Shown here one piece after another: positions 10,072 through 20,820 of a DNA stretch of 30,959 bases (its first letter is position 1; every line of letters starts with the position of its first letter). Under the pieces are notes generated by a model. That model worked only from the letters and a program-made list of their open reading frames with translations, ran no database searches and was not told the DNA's origin. The stretch is from Ophiothrix spiculata. Taxonomy: Eukaryota; Echinodermata; Ophiuroidea; Amphilepidida; Ophiotrichidae. The DNA is taken from NCBI GenBank assembly GCA_000969725.1, contig JXSR01S015707.1; one strand, given 5' to 3'. The translations under genes were made by a program, and so were the position numbers.

Positions 10072-10298
10072 ATATGGCGCATATTTCTCATCATTCTTTA
10101 ATCTCATTCTTACGTAATAAGAGTTGGACACAATATTCAGGCAGTTCAAAAGTTCCCATAAAACGTTACTGTAGGTTAATAGTAACCTCTTATGGGAACT
10201 TATAGTCATCATTGCAGGGCAATTTCATGTGATCTAGAATTGCACCATCAAATAACTGGACTATTTTATACGTGTCATTATTCTCACTGTATTGTCAG

Positions 10299-10524
10299 GT
10301 ACATCTACAGCTGGAGCTGGAGGCAGCCATGGTGGAGAAGGTGGACATGCTGATAACCTGCTCAACCCAGGACCAACCTATGACTCCATCATAATGCCAT
10401 CTGAGATTGGAGAAGCAGGTGGTTGTGGATATCATGATTGCAGTGGAGGTGGAGCTCCTGCTGGAGGTGGAGTTCTGCATATAGAAACAATGTCATTGGA
10501 AAACCATGGAACAGTCAGTGCAAG
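10299..10524 (+). CDS. Exon, second copy (alternative or haplotype duplicate)
   Basis: Same length, splice signals and phases (1 in, 2 out) as the exon at 9328, with two amino-acid changes (IIMPSEIGE instead of IIKPSELGE). It is intact. It is either a mutually exclusive exon or an assembly duplicate; the adjoining N gap favours the latter. Confidence 0.65.
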
Positions 10525-11080
10525 GTATGTTGTTGGTATTTGTTACACAGTATGACTTGGCCATAAAGCTGTAGGTATTTGGAGAAGCAGGTGGCTGTGG
10601 ATACCACGATTGCAGTGGAGGTGGTGCTCCTGCTGGAGGTGGAGTTCTGCATATATGTCATTGGAAAACCATGGAACAGTCAGTGCAAGGTGTAATGATG
10701 TTGGCATTTGTTATCAGTACACCTCATGAACATTTACAAGTCTAACAGTTAATCTTTTAATTGGTCAAATAGCAATAAGTAATTTTAGCTACTTTCCTGC
10801 ATGTGCTTACACTCAAGAACAACTGCATGGGGATGTGTTTACGCATGTATGTTTTGCACTAACCCGAGGAAGTAGTGAAAACTTCTACATGGCACTACCG
10901 CATGATTCACAGTAAAATACTGAATTTGTTGACTTTCACATTTTGTTTCCAGGTTAAACAAACAATTTGTGAGCTATTCAGTGCAATGAAGATAAAGATA
11001 ATGTTTTTCCACTGTGATCTACTTGATTTTCATTAAAATTTAATACTTGTTTATCTGTTTGTTTGTTTGTCATAATGCAG

Positions 11081-11175
11081 AGGCCAGGGTGCTAAAGAAA
11101 TCAACTATTTCCATGGATCTGGTGGAGGTGCAGGAGGATCAATTTACATCCAAACAAAGTCTCTCCAATCTACAG
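11081..11175 (+). CDS. Exon: GSGGGAGGSIYIQTKSL
   Basis: The acceptor is atgcag and the donor gtgag; phase 2 in, phase 1 out. It encodes GQGAKEINYFHG, SGGGAGGSIYIQT and KSLQSTG, the GGSGGSI core of the glycine block begun in the previous exon. Only 95 nt. Confidence 0.85.
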
Positions 11176-11955
11176 GTGAGATACAGCCATGGTTGCAGAG
11201 TTTTATGTCACTTAATCATGTGTATCGTATGTGGCCGGGTATGGTCTTCTCAGAGAGTGTATTGATATTAATTTATCTTTCCTTACTGGCAGAAAAAGGC
11301 ATTGGAGCATTCTTCCATTAAATCTAAAATACACTTTGTTCTGTTGCAAAAAACATAATACTGATATAACAGTAATTGACATGTTTACACTTACCAAGTA
11401 TAGATATAGATGATTCAAAGCTGAGTGAAATTGCATACATCTGATATCAGTCATTTTAAGATTTTTTATTTTTATTTTTATACTGCCAAAAGAAGCATGC
11501 AATCAACATGCATCTCTTTGATATTTACCAAAGATAAGCAAAAATTGGCTATATTATAAGATTTGGCTTATTTTATTTTGACCAATTTTGTCAATATTTT
11601 AACATTAAATCAAAATCAAAAAATTGAGAAATTACAGCATACACATTTGTTTGTAGATTTTACCAAGTAAACAAATTCAAAATTTTACCCTTACTAAAAA
11701 GGTAGTGTAATCTTTATACCTTCTAGTCTGTATGGTTAATTAATCATTGGGATTTATCAATCTTTTTTTACAATCAGCTGCAATAAACTATGATTCTATG
11801 AATTTGAAAGTTAGACCAAAGAAGTTCAGTACTGTTTTCAATATATTATTTATTAAAAATCAAACCTTTGTCAAAATCAGGGCCATTGCAGAAAGCAATA
11901 GCTTTTTAGAGATCAATTGTGTTAAAAGAAGAATATTTGTATGATATTTTCACAG
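11176..11955 (+). other. Intron without recognised features
   Basis: AT-rich with short, unconserved open frames. I see no repeat element and no exon-like match. Confidence 0.6.
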
Positions 11956-12161
11956 GTGTGATTGATGCTGGAGGTGGAAGTGGCGATTACGGTGGATATG
12001 GTTTTACAGGGGGCGGTGGAGGAGGTGGTATTATCACCGTTCTTTATGAAGATCTACTAATGCTCAAAATCCCTACTGCATGTGGTGGGAGAGGCTTTCA
12101 AAATGGAGGAGCTGGATTTGTGTACCTAGTGAAAACCAAGGAAGGACAAGCTTATTCCAAG
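11956..12161 (+). CDS. Exon: variant glycine block GGGGGGGIITVLYEDL
   Basis: The acceptor is cacag and the donor gtaag; phase 1 in, phase 0 out. It encodes VIDAGGGSGDYGGYGF, GGGGGGGIITVLYED, CGGRGFQNGGAGFVYL and VKTKEGQAYSK. This block has IITVLY where others have GGRIAIY, so it is a divergent module. Its end is tandemly repeated in the next intron. Confidence 0.85.
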
Positions 12162-12440
12162 GTAAGTACACACTGATTAAGAGGATATTAGAATGGAGGG
12201 CTTGATTTGTGTACCTAGTGAAAACCAAGGAAGGGCAAGCTTATTCCAAGGTAAGTACACACTGATTAAGAGGATATTAGAATGGCATGGCTGAATTTTT
12301 GTACCTAGTGAAAACCAAGGAAGGGCAAGCTTATTCTAAGGTAGGTGAACACTGATCAAGAGGCTATCAAAATGGAGCGGCTGGATTTTTGTACCTAGTG
12401 AAAACCAAGGAAGGTGATGCTTATTCCAAGGTAATTGGAC
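12091..12440 (+). repeat. Four tandem copies (about 90 bp) of exon end plus splice donor
   Basis: tacctagtgaaaaccaagg occurs at 12123, 12212, 12302 and 12392. Each unit holds the last 24 or so codons of the exon, the donor and about 18 intron bases. Copies 2 and 3 carry an in-frame TAG near their start. Copy 4 is fully open (RGYQNGAAGFLYLV... EGDAYSK) with donor gtaatt. Confidence 0.95.
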
Positions 12441-12688
12441 AGTGATGCATTGATTTTTAAGTGGAAAAAGTCGCAAAAAAGGATAACAAAGACTTGTTAC
12501 ACCAAATATTTGGTAGCTCGTAAGAACTATATAAACTGACCATAACTTGCAAAGTGACAAAACCGTAAAACAACAAAATTATTGTTGTTCAGCAAAGCAA
12601 ACGACACAAGCTAATCTACAAAACTAAAAAGCAACAAGTAGAATGACAGAGCATAATTCTTTGTTGTTAAATTTTCTTTTGATTACAG

Positions 12689-15600
12689 ATACACATAGAT
12701 AACTGTGGATTATCAACAGGGAGGCAAGCAATTATGCAATTCCATATTGACACTGCACTGCTTAGTATTAATGAACTTGAAATCACTCAAGAAGGTCGGA
12801 TGAAGGTCGCGGATAGATTCGAACTTGAACCATCTCTTTGTTTCTCAGCAGCTTCAGTCCAAGGCGACAAATCTGGCTCTTTCACAATAGCATCCCAAAT
12901 TCAAGCTCAGTTTTCTACATGTGGTTTATGTCCTGTTTGTAACAGTGAAGCCACACATTTAGATCTTCCATTCAGTGTTTTTATTGAGAAAGGTGGACAT
13001 GTGAAATTTCCAAGACATCTTACCATCAGAAAAGGAGTGACCTTTGACCTCTGTGGGATCCTTGGAAATGATAGAGAAGATGTTATTGTTATACAAGATG
13101 GCGGGCTTTTTCAAGCTGGATACTCGGCTAAGACTGAAGGGATATCTAAAGGTTTGAATATGTCTGCAATTGAGGTGTATCAAGGTGGGACCTTCAGGAA
13201 CTCGCAAAGTTGCAATTCTGATGATGACAAGTTAATCCTAGATGTGGACACAATCAGACTTGCTTACCAGTCAACATTTGAGGAGGAGGATTTCATAATA
13301 CCAGACTCTGTCAATGTGATTATAGATGTGATAACAAGTGGTCTTCCAGATGACATCTGTCCAGAAGGAATCCAAGAGATTCTTGATGCCAATCCATCGA
13401 ATCCTTGTCCAGGTGGAGAGTTAGCCTCATTCAACAGCACAAATGCTACCTGCAATTACACTAACTTCCACATGCTACAAGGTTTTAATTGTAGGTTACA
13501 AACTGGGCAGCATTACTACGAGAGTCTGACTATAGAAAGTGGAGCTGAAATAAATCTTGACGGAGATTCGGAGGGAAGAACATTGACTCATCTGATTACT
13601 ACCAATTTGGTTATCAACCCTGGTGGTAAGATTCATGGTATCGGCTCAGGCTACACAAGTAGTGGTCCAGGTCATGCCATTGGTTCTGTTGGAGGAAGCT
13701 ATGGTGGTGTTGGTGGAGGGACAAGTGATGTCAGCCTTGTATATGGTAGTGTTCACACCCCTGCGTACTATGGCAGTAGTGGAGATGGTGGTCACGGTGG
13801 AGGACAAATCAATATCACTGTATCAGATAGCTGTATCCTTTATGGAATAATTGATGTTAGTGGAAGTGATGGAGAAGCCGGTGGAAGTGGTGGAAGCATC
13901 ATGCTGACTGCTGGAAAATTGATAGGGTTTGGAGAAATGAAGGCCAAAGGTGGTGTAGGACATGGAGGTGGAGGAGGTGGAGGTGGACGTATTGCTGTAC
14001 ATGTTAGGGACACCTACGACTTCAGTGGTGTCTTTGATGTAGCAGGAGGATCAGGATCAAACGCAGGATCATCTGGAACAGTTTACATAGAGGACATTCA
14101 TACAGGAACCCCTCATAGACAACTGATTATAGCCGGAGAGTCATCCATACCAACACCCATCTTTGATAAAATCATGAATCCAATAGATAGACTAGATGAA
14201 CTTCATGTTATTAGATCTGGGAGAGTTGCATTCTCACTACCGTTGCATGTAGGCACCCTTCATGGTGATGACAGTGGGCATATTGTGCTTCAATCTGGAG
14301 CATATCTGGATCTGACTGGTGTAGAGGATCCGTCTAAAGGAACACAGTGCAGTTTTGATATCAAAGAAGGCTCAACATTAGACTCTAGTGCAGACTTGTA
14401 TTTGACAGGGAGCAAACAAGTGTTACTTGAATTTAATGGGAATATCTCTACTCCTAAGTTGATTTTGGCTAAGTCCAAACATGCATTATTCCATAGAGAC
14501 AGTTCCCTTTCAGTTGCAGGAATAGAGCTTTATGAGAGAAGCTTTATTGAAATTGATGTCCCTGATATTGGAGATTTAAATGATTTGAACATGGGACCAT
14601 ATTCAGGGTTAGAATTCACTTTTCCTAATGTTACTCTGAATGTTGACAGACTTCACTTACAGGATGGTTCTCATGTAACATGTATTGCAGCAACAAAGTC
14701 ATTTGAAATCATTACAGATGTGACCACCATAGAAAAAGGAGCACAGATAACAGCAAATAGTGGAGGATTGGCAAATGGTGTAGTTTCCAATGATGAATAT
14801 ACAATAGGTGCTAGCCATGGGGGTGAAGGTGGTTTTGGAGATGATCCAACTTCAATCTCCAAGAAAGGTCATGGATCAACAATGTTTCCTTCTGATTTTG
14901 GAAGTGGTGTTACTGGACCCAATACTGTCACTAAAGGTGGTGGAAAAATATCACTTATAGCTCATACAATTCTGACTCTAGATGGTTTGATATCTGCTAC
15001 CGGTGAGGATGGTAGTGGAGTAACAGGAGGAGGCGCAGGAGGTAGTGTGATGATCCAAACATCAAAGCTCAGTGGACATGGTGAAGTCAGCGTCAATGGA
15101 GGCAGTGGAGTGTCTTGTAATTGTGGAGGAGGAGGAGGTGGAAGGATGGCCATCTATGCAGATGACATAACAGAGTTTGCTGGAAGTTACACAGCTCATG
15201 GAGGAAATGGAGTGCTTGCAGCTGGTGCTGCTGGAACAATTTACTTGCAAACTCATGAAAGAGGATCATTTACCAAGTCACTTATCATCGAAAATAACAA
15301 TCTGAACACAGACTCATACAGTCTTATTCCTGAAACAGAATTGATTTTAGATAGTCTTACAATACAAAATAAAGGCAAATTCAAAGTAGTCTCAACAAAC
15401 CACACTAGTATTTCTATATCAGAATTGAATGGAGATTTCACAGGAACTGTCCTGGTTCAAAATAATCAAAGTTTGTCTCTAGCTAGCAAGCAAGGTGGTT
15501 TTAGTTTCTACCACTTACAAACTGCACTTATTGTTGATGATGGGGGTGAAGTCATACTTCCAACTAGTCTCTTTATTTCTTCAATGAGGGATAATAGGAC

Positions 15601-16805
15601 ATCATTGTATCTCAGTGGTGTACTTTCTGGTGTGAGTACCTTGATAGTAGGTGCCCATAGTTCAGTTGTTATTGAGTCTACTGCAAGAACTGCTGCAATC
15701 TCCAATGGTCAGTATCTTTTTATTGATGAACCTGGGACAATTACATTAGATTCACTTCAGATACTTGGTCATGGAATATTGGAATTAAAAACATCAAACT
15801 CAAAACCATTCATTCTTGATATTCTAGACAAGCTTCATGTCCGATATGGTGCACAGCTTATTAGTGGAAATCTAAAGTTAGATTCCAAGCAAGTCCATGT
15901 GGAATACAAGGGACAAATTTCAAGTGATGGTCTTGGATTTGCATTAGGACAAGGAGAAGGAGTTGGTTCATCCAATCCATCCGGTGATGCCTCAGGAGCC
16001 AGTCATGGTGGCAAAGGAGGAGATTCATCAAGTGGAACCAAACCAACGGTTGTATCATATGGCACTTTATATGAGAGCCAAGAATTTGGAAGTGGAGGGG
16101 GAGCAGGCAGCATGGGAACAGCTGGATTAGGAGGAGGTATCATAACAATGGCAGCTACATTCCTTAGATTAGATGGTATCATCTCTTCAAGTGGAACACA
16201 TGCATCAGGCACAAGTGGCGGTGGCAGTGGAGGATCAGTGCACATGACACTTCAAGATGCTTTCACTGGGTCTGGAAAGATTGTGTCTACTGGAGGGAAT
16301 GGAGGGTCTATTGGTGGAGGGGGTGGTGGAGGAGGACGGATTTCTATGAATGTAGCAGCTGAAAGTCATTTTGATGGTGAATATGTAGTCTATGGTGGGT
16401 CTACTGTTGGTAATAACCAGCCAGGTGGGTCAGGAACTGTGTATAAATCATACATCAAAAATGGTGTGGAGTTTACCAACTTATATATCAATAACAACAA
16501 TCCAAACATATCACAAGGGGCCATCACCCAACTAAATGAGGATCAGATTCAGCAATATACATTTGATGAGCTTCATGTGCTAGAAAATGTCATCTTTGAA
16601 GTACATGGTGCTGATGTGAAATTGGGATCGTCATCTTTTGATTGTGAGACCAGCAGTGTGATTCGCATTCATGACAGCATGATAATGAGTGTTGCTGAGG
16701 GTGTGTCTGAAGCAGTGTTTGCTTGCAGTTTTAAAGTGGACCCAGCCGGAGAACTCAGATTGCCACAGACTGTTACATTTAGTGGACCAAACAATGTTTT
16801 ATCTG
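12689..16805 (+). CDS. Giant exon 1 (4,117 nt), three complete modules
   Basis: The acceptor attacag ends at 12688; phase 0 in, phase 1 out before gtaag. It encodes 1,372 codons without a stop. It starts IHIDNCGLSTGRQA (IDNNN segment) and includes a cysteine-bearing stretch (TCGLCPVCNSE near 12920, then NPCPGG and sequons near 13400-13465). Three glycine blocks end GGGGGGGGRIAVHV (about 13990), GGGGGGRMAIYADD (about 15140) and GGGGGGGGRISMNV (about 16340), spaced 1.15-1.2 kb. LDELHVIRSG, LDSLTIQNKG and FDELHVLENV follow each block. The exon ends TFSGPNNVLSG. The positions split by introns in neighbouring modules are continuous here. Confidence 0.95.
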
Positions 16806-17196
16806 GTAAGTACATGTTTTCTTTGTGAGGATTCTATTTCTAATACATTCAGTTGTTGTATTTTCAGATTTACAGTACAATGCCTATAGTTTTTAGCTAT
16901 TGAATTTTTCATCATTGTGTAAGTCTCGGAAATGGATTCATCAATAAAAATGTGTACTGATGTATTTGCTGACCTGAAAGTTGCTTGTAGTGGTCAATAA
17001 AAATAAAATAAACAATAAGGAAATGCCGGTACAATTAAATACCCGTCATGAGTGATAATCTAAGAAGGCCATCATCCCATAGGATTTACATGGCAGTTAA
17101 ATCCAAATGGCGACAAGGACTGCTTCTCTTTATAATTTTTTTGAACTACCAGCAAGTCGGCCAGTCTATATTGAATATTAAGTCAAACACAGTCTG
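16806..17196 (+). other. Start of intron without recognised features
   Basis: No exon-like or repeat match is seen in this stretch. Confidence 0.5.
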
Positions 17197-17280
17197 CTAC
17201 TGCAGTCATTGGTCATCTGGCTGTTATGTTTGTTCCAATTTTTTGTTTTTTACTAGGTATCCTGACCAACATGCTCAATA

Positions 17281-17432
17281 AAGCGCCCCGTGTCAACCGT
17301 GACTTTGATATTTTAGCTTTTTGGGTTTGTTTTGGGTAGATATTAACACCCTCCAAATGATTTGGCTTAAATATGTTCACTTTTTCTGTTATGGTCATCT
17401 GTTGAATTAAATACGGGATCCCGAATTTAATT
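17281..17432 (+). repeat. Dispersed repeat, copy 1 (second copy at 27798)
   Basis: Shares gtcaac..tgacttt, caccctccaaa.gatttggct, tttttctgttatgg and gttgaattaaat.cgggatc in order with 27798-27962. The family is not recognised. Both copies lie between duplicated splice sites. Confidence 0.8.
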
Positions 17433-17499
17433 CCATAGCCTCATCAGTGTCTAGCACTGCTTTTCATGAGGGTCCTCTGTCAGATGGTCAGATTTATTT

Positions 17500-17668
17500 G
17501 CCAGTTTTAGTGCAGGAGGAAAACCGGAGCGCCCGGAGAAAAACCTGCGGAAGCAAGTTTGGACTGGCAACCAATTGCACATATACAGCGCCTAGACCGG
17601 GGTTCGAACCTGTGACAGTCCTGTGGGCTCATTGGTGCAAGGCGAGGGAAGTAACGCTGCGCCACCTG
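17500..17668 (-). mobile_element. tRNA-derived SINE
   Basis: On the minus strand, from about 17668, the sequence reads ggtggcgcagcgtta (a pol III A-box match) and about 45 bases later ggttcgaacccc (B box, 17599-17610). Then comes ggtttttctccgggcgctcc at about 17526-17545, a type of conserved body sequence I associate with invertebrate SINEs. The tail end is unclear, so the lower boundary is approximate. It is inserted just before the functional copy of the duplicated acceptor. Confidence 0.8.
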
Positions 17669-17730
17669 CTATTACAGTCATTGGTCACCTAGCTATTATG
17701 TTTTTTTTATATTTTTTTGTTTTTTACTAG

Positions 17731-18089
17731 GTATTCTGACCAACATGCTCAACATGATCATAGCCTCTAATCAGCAAATCACATTGTCATCGGTTGGCAG
17801 AACGGCAATCTATGCCGACGGAAACTACACCTTTATCTCTGAACCAGGGGCATACAAAATGGCTTCTCTGACCCTCAAAGATCATGCAACAGTCAATATT
17901 CAAAAACCATCCGTCAAGAATGTAATAAATCCAATCTCCATTGGAACTGTGGAACTCAGCTATGGTGCTGTAATCAATGCCGAGATTCTGTACCTAGTTG
18001 GCAATGAACTTGTTTTGCATGAGGGAAGTACCATTCAGCTTTCAGGGGGTGGTGGAGTAGCAATGGAGGGACATGGAGCTGGTAAAACA
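17731..18089 (+). CDS. Exon: AHTA/NGxY, PG and KYGA segments
   Basis: The acceptor is actag and the donor gtaagtg; phase 1 in, phase 0 out. It encodes ILTNMLNMIIASNQQ, VGRTAIYADGNYTFI, SEPGAYKMASLTLKDH, LSYGAVINAEILYL and GGVAMEGHGAGKT. It continues the module left by the giant exon (VLSG|ILTNML) and stops where the SHGG block begins. Confidence 0.9.
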
Positions 18090-18226
18090 GTAAGTGTGGA
18101 AGATATTTTTGTATGACTGAGAAAGAAGCTTTATATATCACCTAATACCATATGTCTAAACTCATTCAATTGTCTGAGAGACCTTTGCTATACCAAAGCT
18201 ACAAACAAATATTGACAATAGATCTG

Positions 18227-18881
18227 TTAAGGGGTGTAAGCACGTCTCACAATTATACGTTTTTGCAAGTTTAGTTTGTACCATAACTTTTTAACAAAGT
18301 GCTTAAAGTTAATAAAAGTAGGCCTATACATTTCCAGAAAGGAATTTTTACAAGGAACACGATGGTGATGTTGATTTTTGACCAAAAATCACATTTTTTG
18401 AGAAAATCACTAAAAACACATTTTTTGGCCATTTGGCTTCCAACCAAGCTAAAAATAATTTTTTTTAAAACAAGATGACTTCAGATGGAAATTTTTATTT
18501 AAAACACCCACTTAGATGTTGTGTCATTTTTATTTTTTAGGATTTTGGACAATTTTTTGATTTTCATGCCAAATAAGGTCAAAAATTTACTTTTTCCATT
18601 TTTGGTCATTTTTTAAGAATGACGCAACATCTGAATGGGCATTTTAAATAAAGATTACCATTCTGAAGTCATTTAAAAAAATGTTAATTTTATTTTGGTT
18701 GGAAGCCCAAATGGCCATTTTCTCAAAAAACATGATTTTTGGTTAAAAGTCAACATCAACATCACGTTCCTTGTGAAAATTCCCCTTTCTTTTCTTAACT
18801 TTTAGCACTTGGTTAAAAAGTTATGGTACAAAATAAACTTGCAAAAATATAAAATTGAGTAAGGTTGCTTACACAACTTAA
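18227..18881. mobile_element. Foldback element, about 655 bp, imperfect arms of about 300 bp
   Basis: The left arm from ttaaggggtgtaagcac is complementary to the right arm ending gcttacacaacttaa. Further matched blocks include ttgcaagtttagtttgtacc/taaacttgcaa, ggaacacgatggtgatgttga/tcaacatcaacatcacg and tggcttccaacc/ggttggaagcc. There is no coding capacity. It fills most of the intron. Confidence 0.85.
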
Positions 18882-18923
18882 TACTGTCTCATATGTGACT
18901 CAACATCACATTTGCTTCTCCAG

Positions 18924-19125
18924 CATTCATCCAAAGGAACCGGTGCTGGTCATGGTGGTTACGGAGGCACATCAACTGATATTGATGTTGATGGAGGTTC
19001 AGCTTATGATTCTGTATCGTATCCCAAAGAACCAGGTAGTGGTGGAGGTAATGGACCATCTGGAGTAGGTGGAACTGGTGGTGGCTACTTCCACCTTGAA
19101 TTGAGCGGAGATTTGTATTTGGAAG
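18924..19125 (+). CDS. Exon: GAGHGGYGG ... VSYPKEPGSGGG
   Basis: The acceptor is tccag and the donor gtttgt, weaker than the others; phase 0 in, phase 1 out. It encodes HSSKGTGAGHGGYGG, SAYDSVSYPKEPGSGG, GVGGTGGGYFHLELS and GDLYLEG, the SHGG/YGSLYxP half of a glycine block. Phases match the exon at 4982. Confidence 0.9.
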
Positions 19126-19835
19126 GTTTGTGATTTGCTCATGTATTCATAGCATTTAAATAAATATACATACAATTTACTTACAGTCCAACAGGATAAT
19201 TGACTGTCTTCATGTTGATCAAATTGGGGTTTTTAATGTTTTGAAAGTAATCTGCACATGGCCGGCCAAGTTCATACATGCCAGTATTTATCAACATATA
19301 GACAGTCAAAAGCTTGATATTATATTATTGTCGATAGGAGTGTATTTTGAAAATATTTGTTCACACAATATGTACATCAACATAGCTGAATGTCCCCAAG
19401 GGAAAATGTACAATAAAATCATCAAAAACTGAGACTTCCCTGAAGAAGTTTGAGCTGATGAGCATTGAGGGGATCTGGTACTGCTGCGTACAATATCTGG
19501 GAAATGGCATATTCATAACTGGTCATCCAATATATGAATAACATGAGCATGGAGCACGGACAGCTTTCATCTAGTTTAGTAAAGGGATACATACTGAACT
19601 GGATTATGCAAAATTGATACAAAAGAAAAGTTTATTTTAACTTACAATTTCCAAATCAAAGATTATATGGTTATATATATTTTTTAAGGTAGGTGAGAAA
19701 TCCCAATAGTAATGCTAATTTAAAAATATATAAATATGACACAAAGTTAGGCCATTTGTGATTGTTTAAAAGTTCTTTTGAGATCTTTAATTTTACATCT
19801 ATATATCAGTTATCTCTAACCCCTTTTCTCCTCAG
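19126..19835 (+). other. Intron without recognised features
   Basis: AT-rich; only short non-conserved open frames and no repeat recognised. Confidence 0.6.
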
Positions 19836-20016
19836 GTCATATTCTAGCCAATGGACTCATTGGTACAGGAAATAGTGGTGGAGGAAGTGGTGGAGGTATC
19901 TACATATCAGCCCAAGGAGTAACTGGACATGGAAAGATGCAAGCAAACGGTGGAGGGAGTCATGGAGCAGGGGGAGGAGGAGCAGGAGGAAGAATTGCCA
20001 TCTATTTGCAATACAG
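19836..20016 (+). CDS. Exon: GGGSGGGIYISAQG ... GGAGGRIAIYLQY
   Basis: The acceptor is cctcag and the donor gtagg; phase 1 in, phase 2 out. It encodes HILANGLIGTGNSGG, GSGGGIYISAQGVTGHG, MQANGGGSHGAGGGG and AGGRIAIYLQYR, the complete core of a glycine block in one exon. The end is tandemly repeated downstream, giving alternative donors at 20164, 20310 and 20456. Confidence 0.9.
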
Positions 20017-20465
20017 GTAGGTATGGGAACTAGTAGTGGAGGTATCTACATTATTAGCCCAAGGAATAACTGGACATGGAAAGATGCGAGCAAATGGTGG
20101 AGGGTGTCATGGAGCAGGGGGAGGAGCAGCAGGAGGTAGAATTGCTGTCTATTTGCAATACAGGTAGGTATGGGAACTAGTGATAGAGGTCTCTACATAT
20201 CAGCCCAAGGAATAACTGGAAATGGAAAGATGCAAGCAAATGGTGGAGGGTGTCATGGAGCTGGGGGAGGAGCAGCAGGAGATAGAATTGCTGTCTATTT
20301 GCAATACAGGTAGGTATGGGAACTAGTGATAGAGGTCTCTACATATCAGCTCAAGGAATAACTGGAAATGGAAAGATGCAAGCAAATGGTGGAGGGAGTC
20401 ATGGAGCAGGGGGAGGAGCAGCAGGAGGAAGAATTGTCATCTATTTACAATATAGGTAGGAGAAA
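19890..20465 (+). repeat. Four tandem copies (146-147 bp) of exon end plus splice donor
   Basis: The coding stretch from GGIYISAQG to YLQYR and the donor gtaggtatgggaactag recur, with exon ends at 20016, 20163, 20309 and 20455. Copy 2 has a one-base insertion, which shifts its frame. Copies 3 and 4 are open from their start, but the frame stops at the donor (aggtag). Confidence 0.95.
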
Positions 20466-20587
20466 TTGTTTCTTGTTTGTGGACTTGAATATTGAAACTG
20501 TACTTTTCTTGAAGTGAACTAACATGCTGAACATGATGGCGATATTCAAAATGTGTGATTTTGACGAGTGATTCTATCTTCCAACAG

Positions 20588-20820
20588 CTACAACTTCCAA
20601 GGAGACATCCACACAATAGGTGGTAGCGGTACAGATTCAGCTGTCAATCAGATAAGAGGTGCAACCGGCACAATCTACATCCAAGATGATAGGCTTGGTT
20701 ATGCTAAGACTACCATACTTATCAATGGTCACATGGACTCGGATCTACCAGCCCAACATTTGACTGTCGTTTCAGATGAGAATGATGGGAGATATTTGTT
20801 GGATACTGTTATTATTCAAG
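20588..20820 (+). CDS. Exon: FQGDIHTIGGSG ... GTIYIQ ... INGHMD
   Basis: The acceptor is caacag and the donor gtaag; phase 2 in, phase 1 out. It encodes YNFQGDIHTIGGSGTD, GATGTIYIQDDRLG, TTILINGHMDSDLP and GRYLLDTVIIQG, i.e. the FxGxxxAxGG, GTIYL, IDNNN and FDELHL positions. VIIQG joins GYSKLVF in the next giant exon. Confidence 0.9.

Larger units (their letters stand above)
9122..11000 (+). repeat. Near-identical segmental duplication of about 0.9 kb around an N gap
   Basis: 9122-10021 and 10072-11000 align almost throughout, from atatggcgcatatttctc to gtgcaatgaagataaa, with small indels and scattered substitutions. The first copy ends in the Ns and the second starts directly after them. 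Each copy holds one full exon and one broken exon copy. It is either a real tandem duplication or two haplotypes placed side by side by the assembler. Confidence 0.9.
17197..17757 (+). repeat. Duplicated 3' splice site and exon start
   Basis: gcagtcattggtcatctgg...tttttactaggtatcctgaccaacatgctcaa at 17197-17282 recurs at about 17671-17757. The second copy continues as the real exon at 17731. The first copy has the acceptor and about nine codons, then diverges, so it is a decoy acceptor. Between the copies lie a dispersed repeat and a SINE. Confidence 0.9.

Noticed and set aside
17500-17668. Functional tRNA gene on the minus strand
   Set aside because: A and B boxes are present but the cloverleaf arms do not pair properly and a SINE body follows; it is a tRNA-derived SINE.
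17048-17692. Short + strand frames between the giant exon and 17731
   Set aside because: They run through the duplicated acceptor, dispersed repeat and SINE, with no module similarity apart from the nine decoy codons.
20164-20455. Copies 2-4 of the exon end as one continuous coding repeat
   Set aside because: Each unit boundary contains aggtag, an in-frame stop, so the copies cannot be read as one exon.
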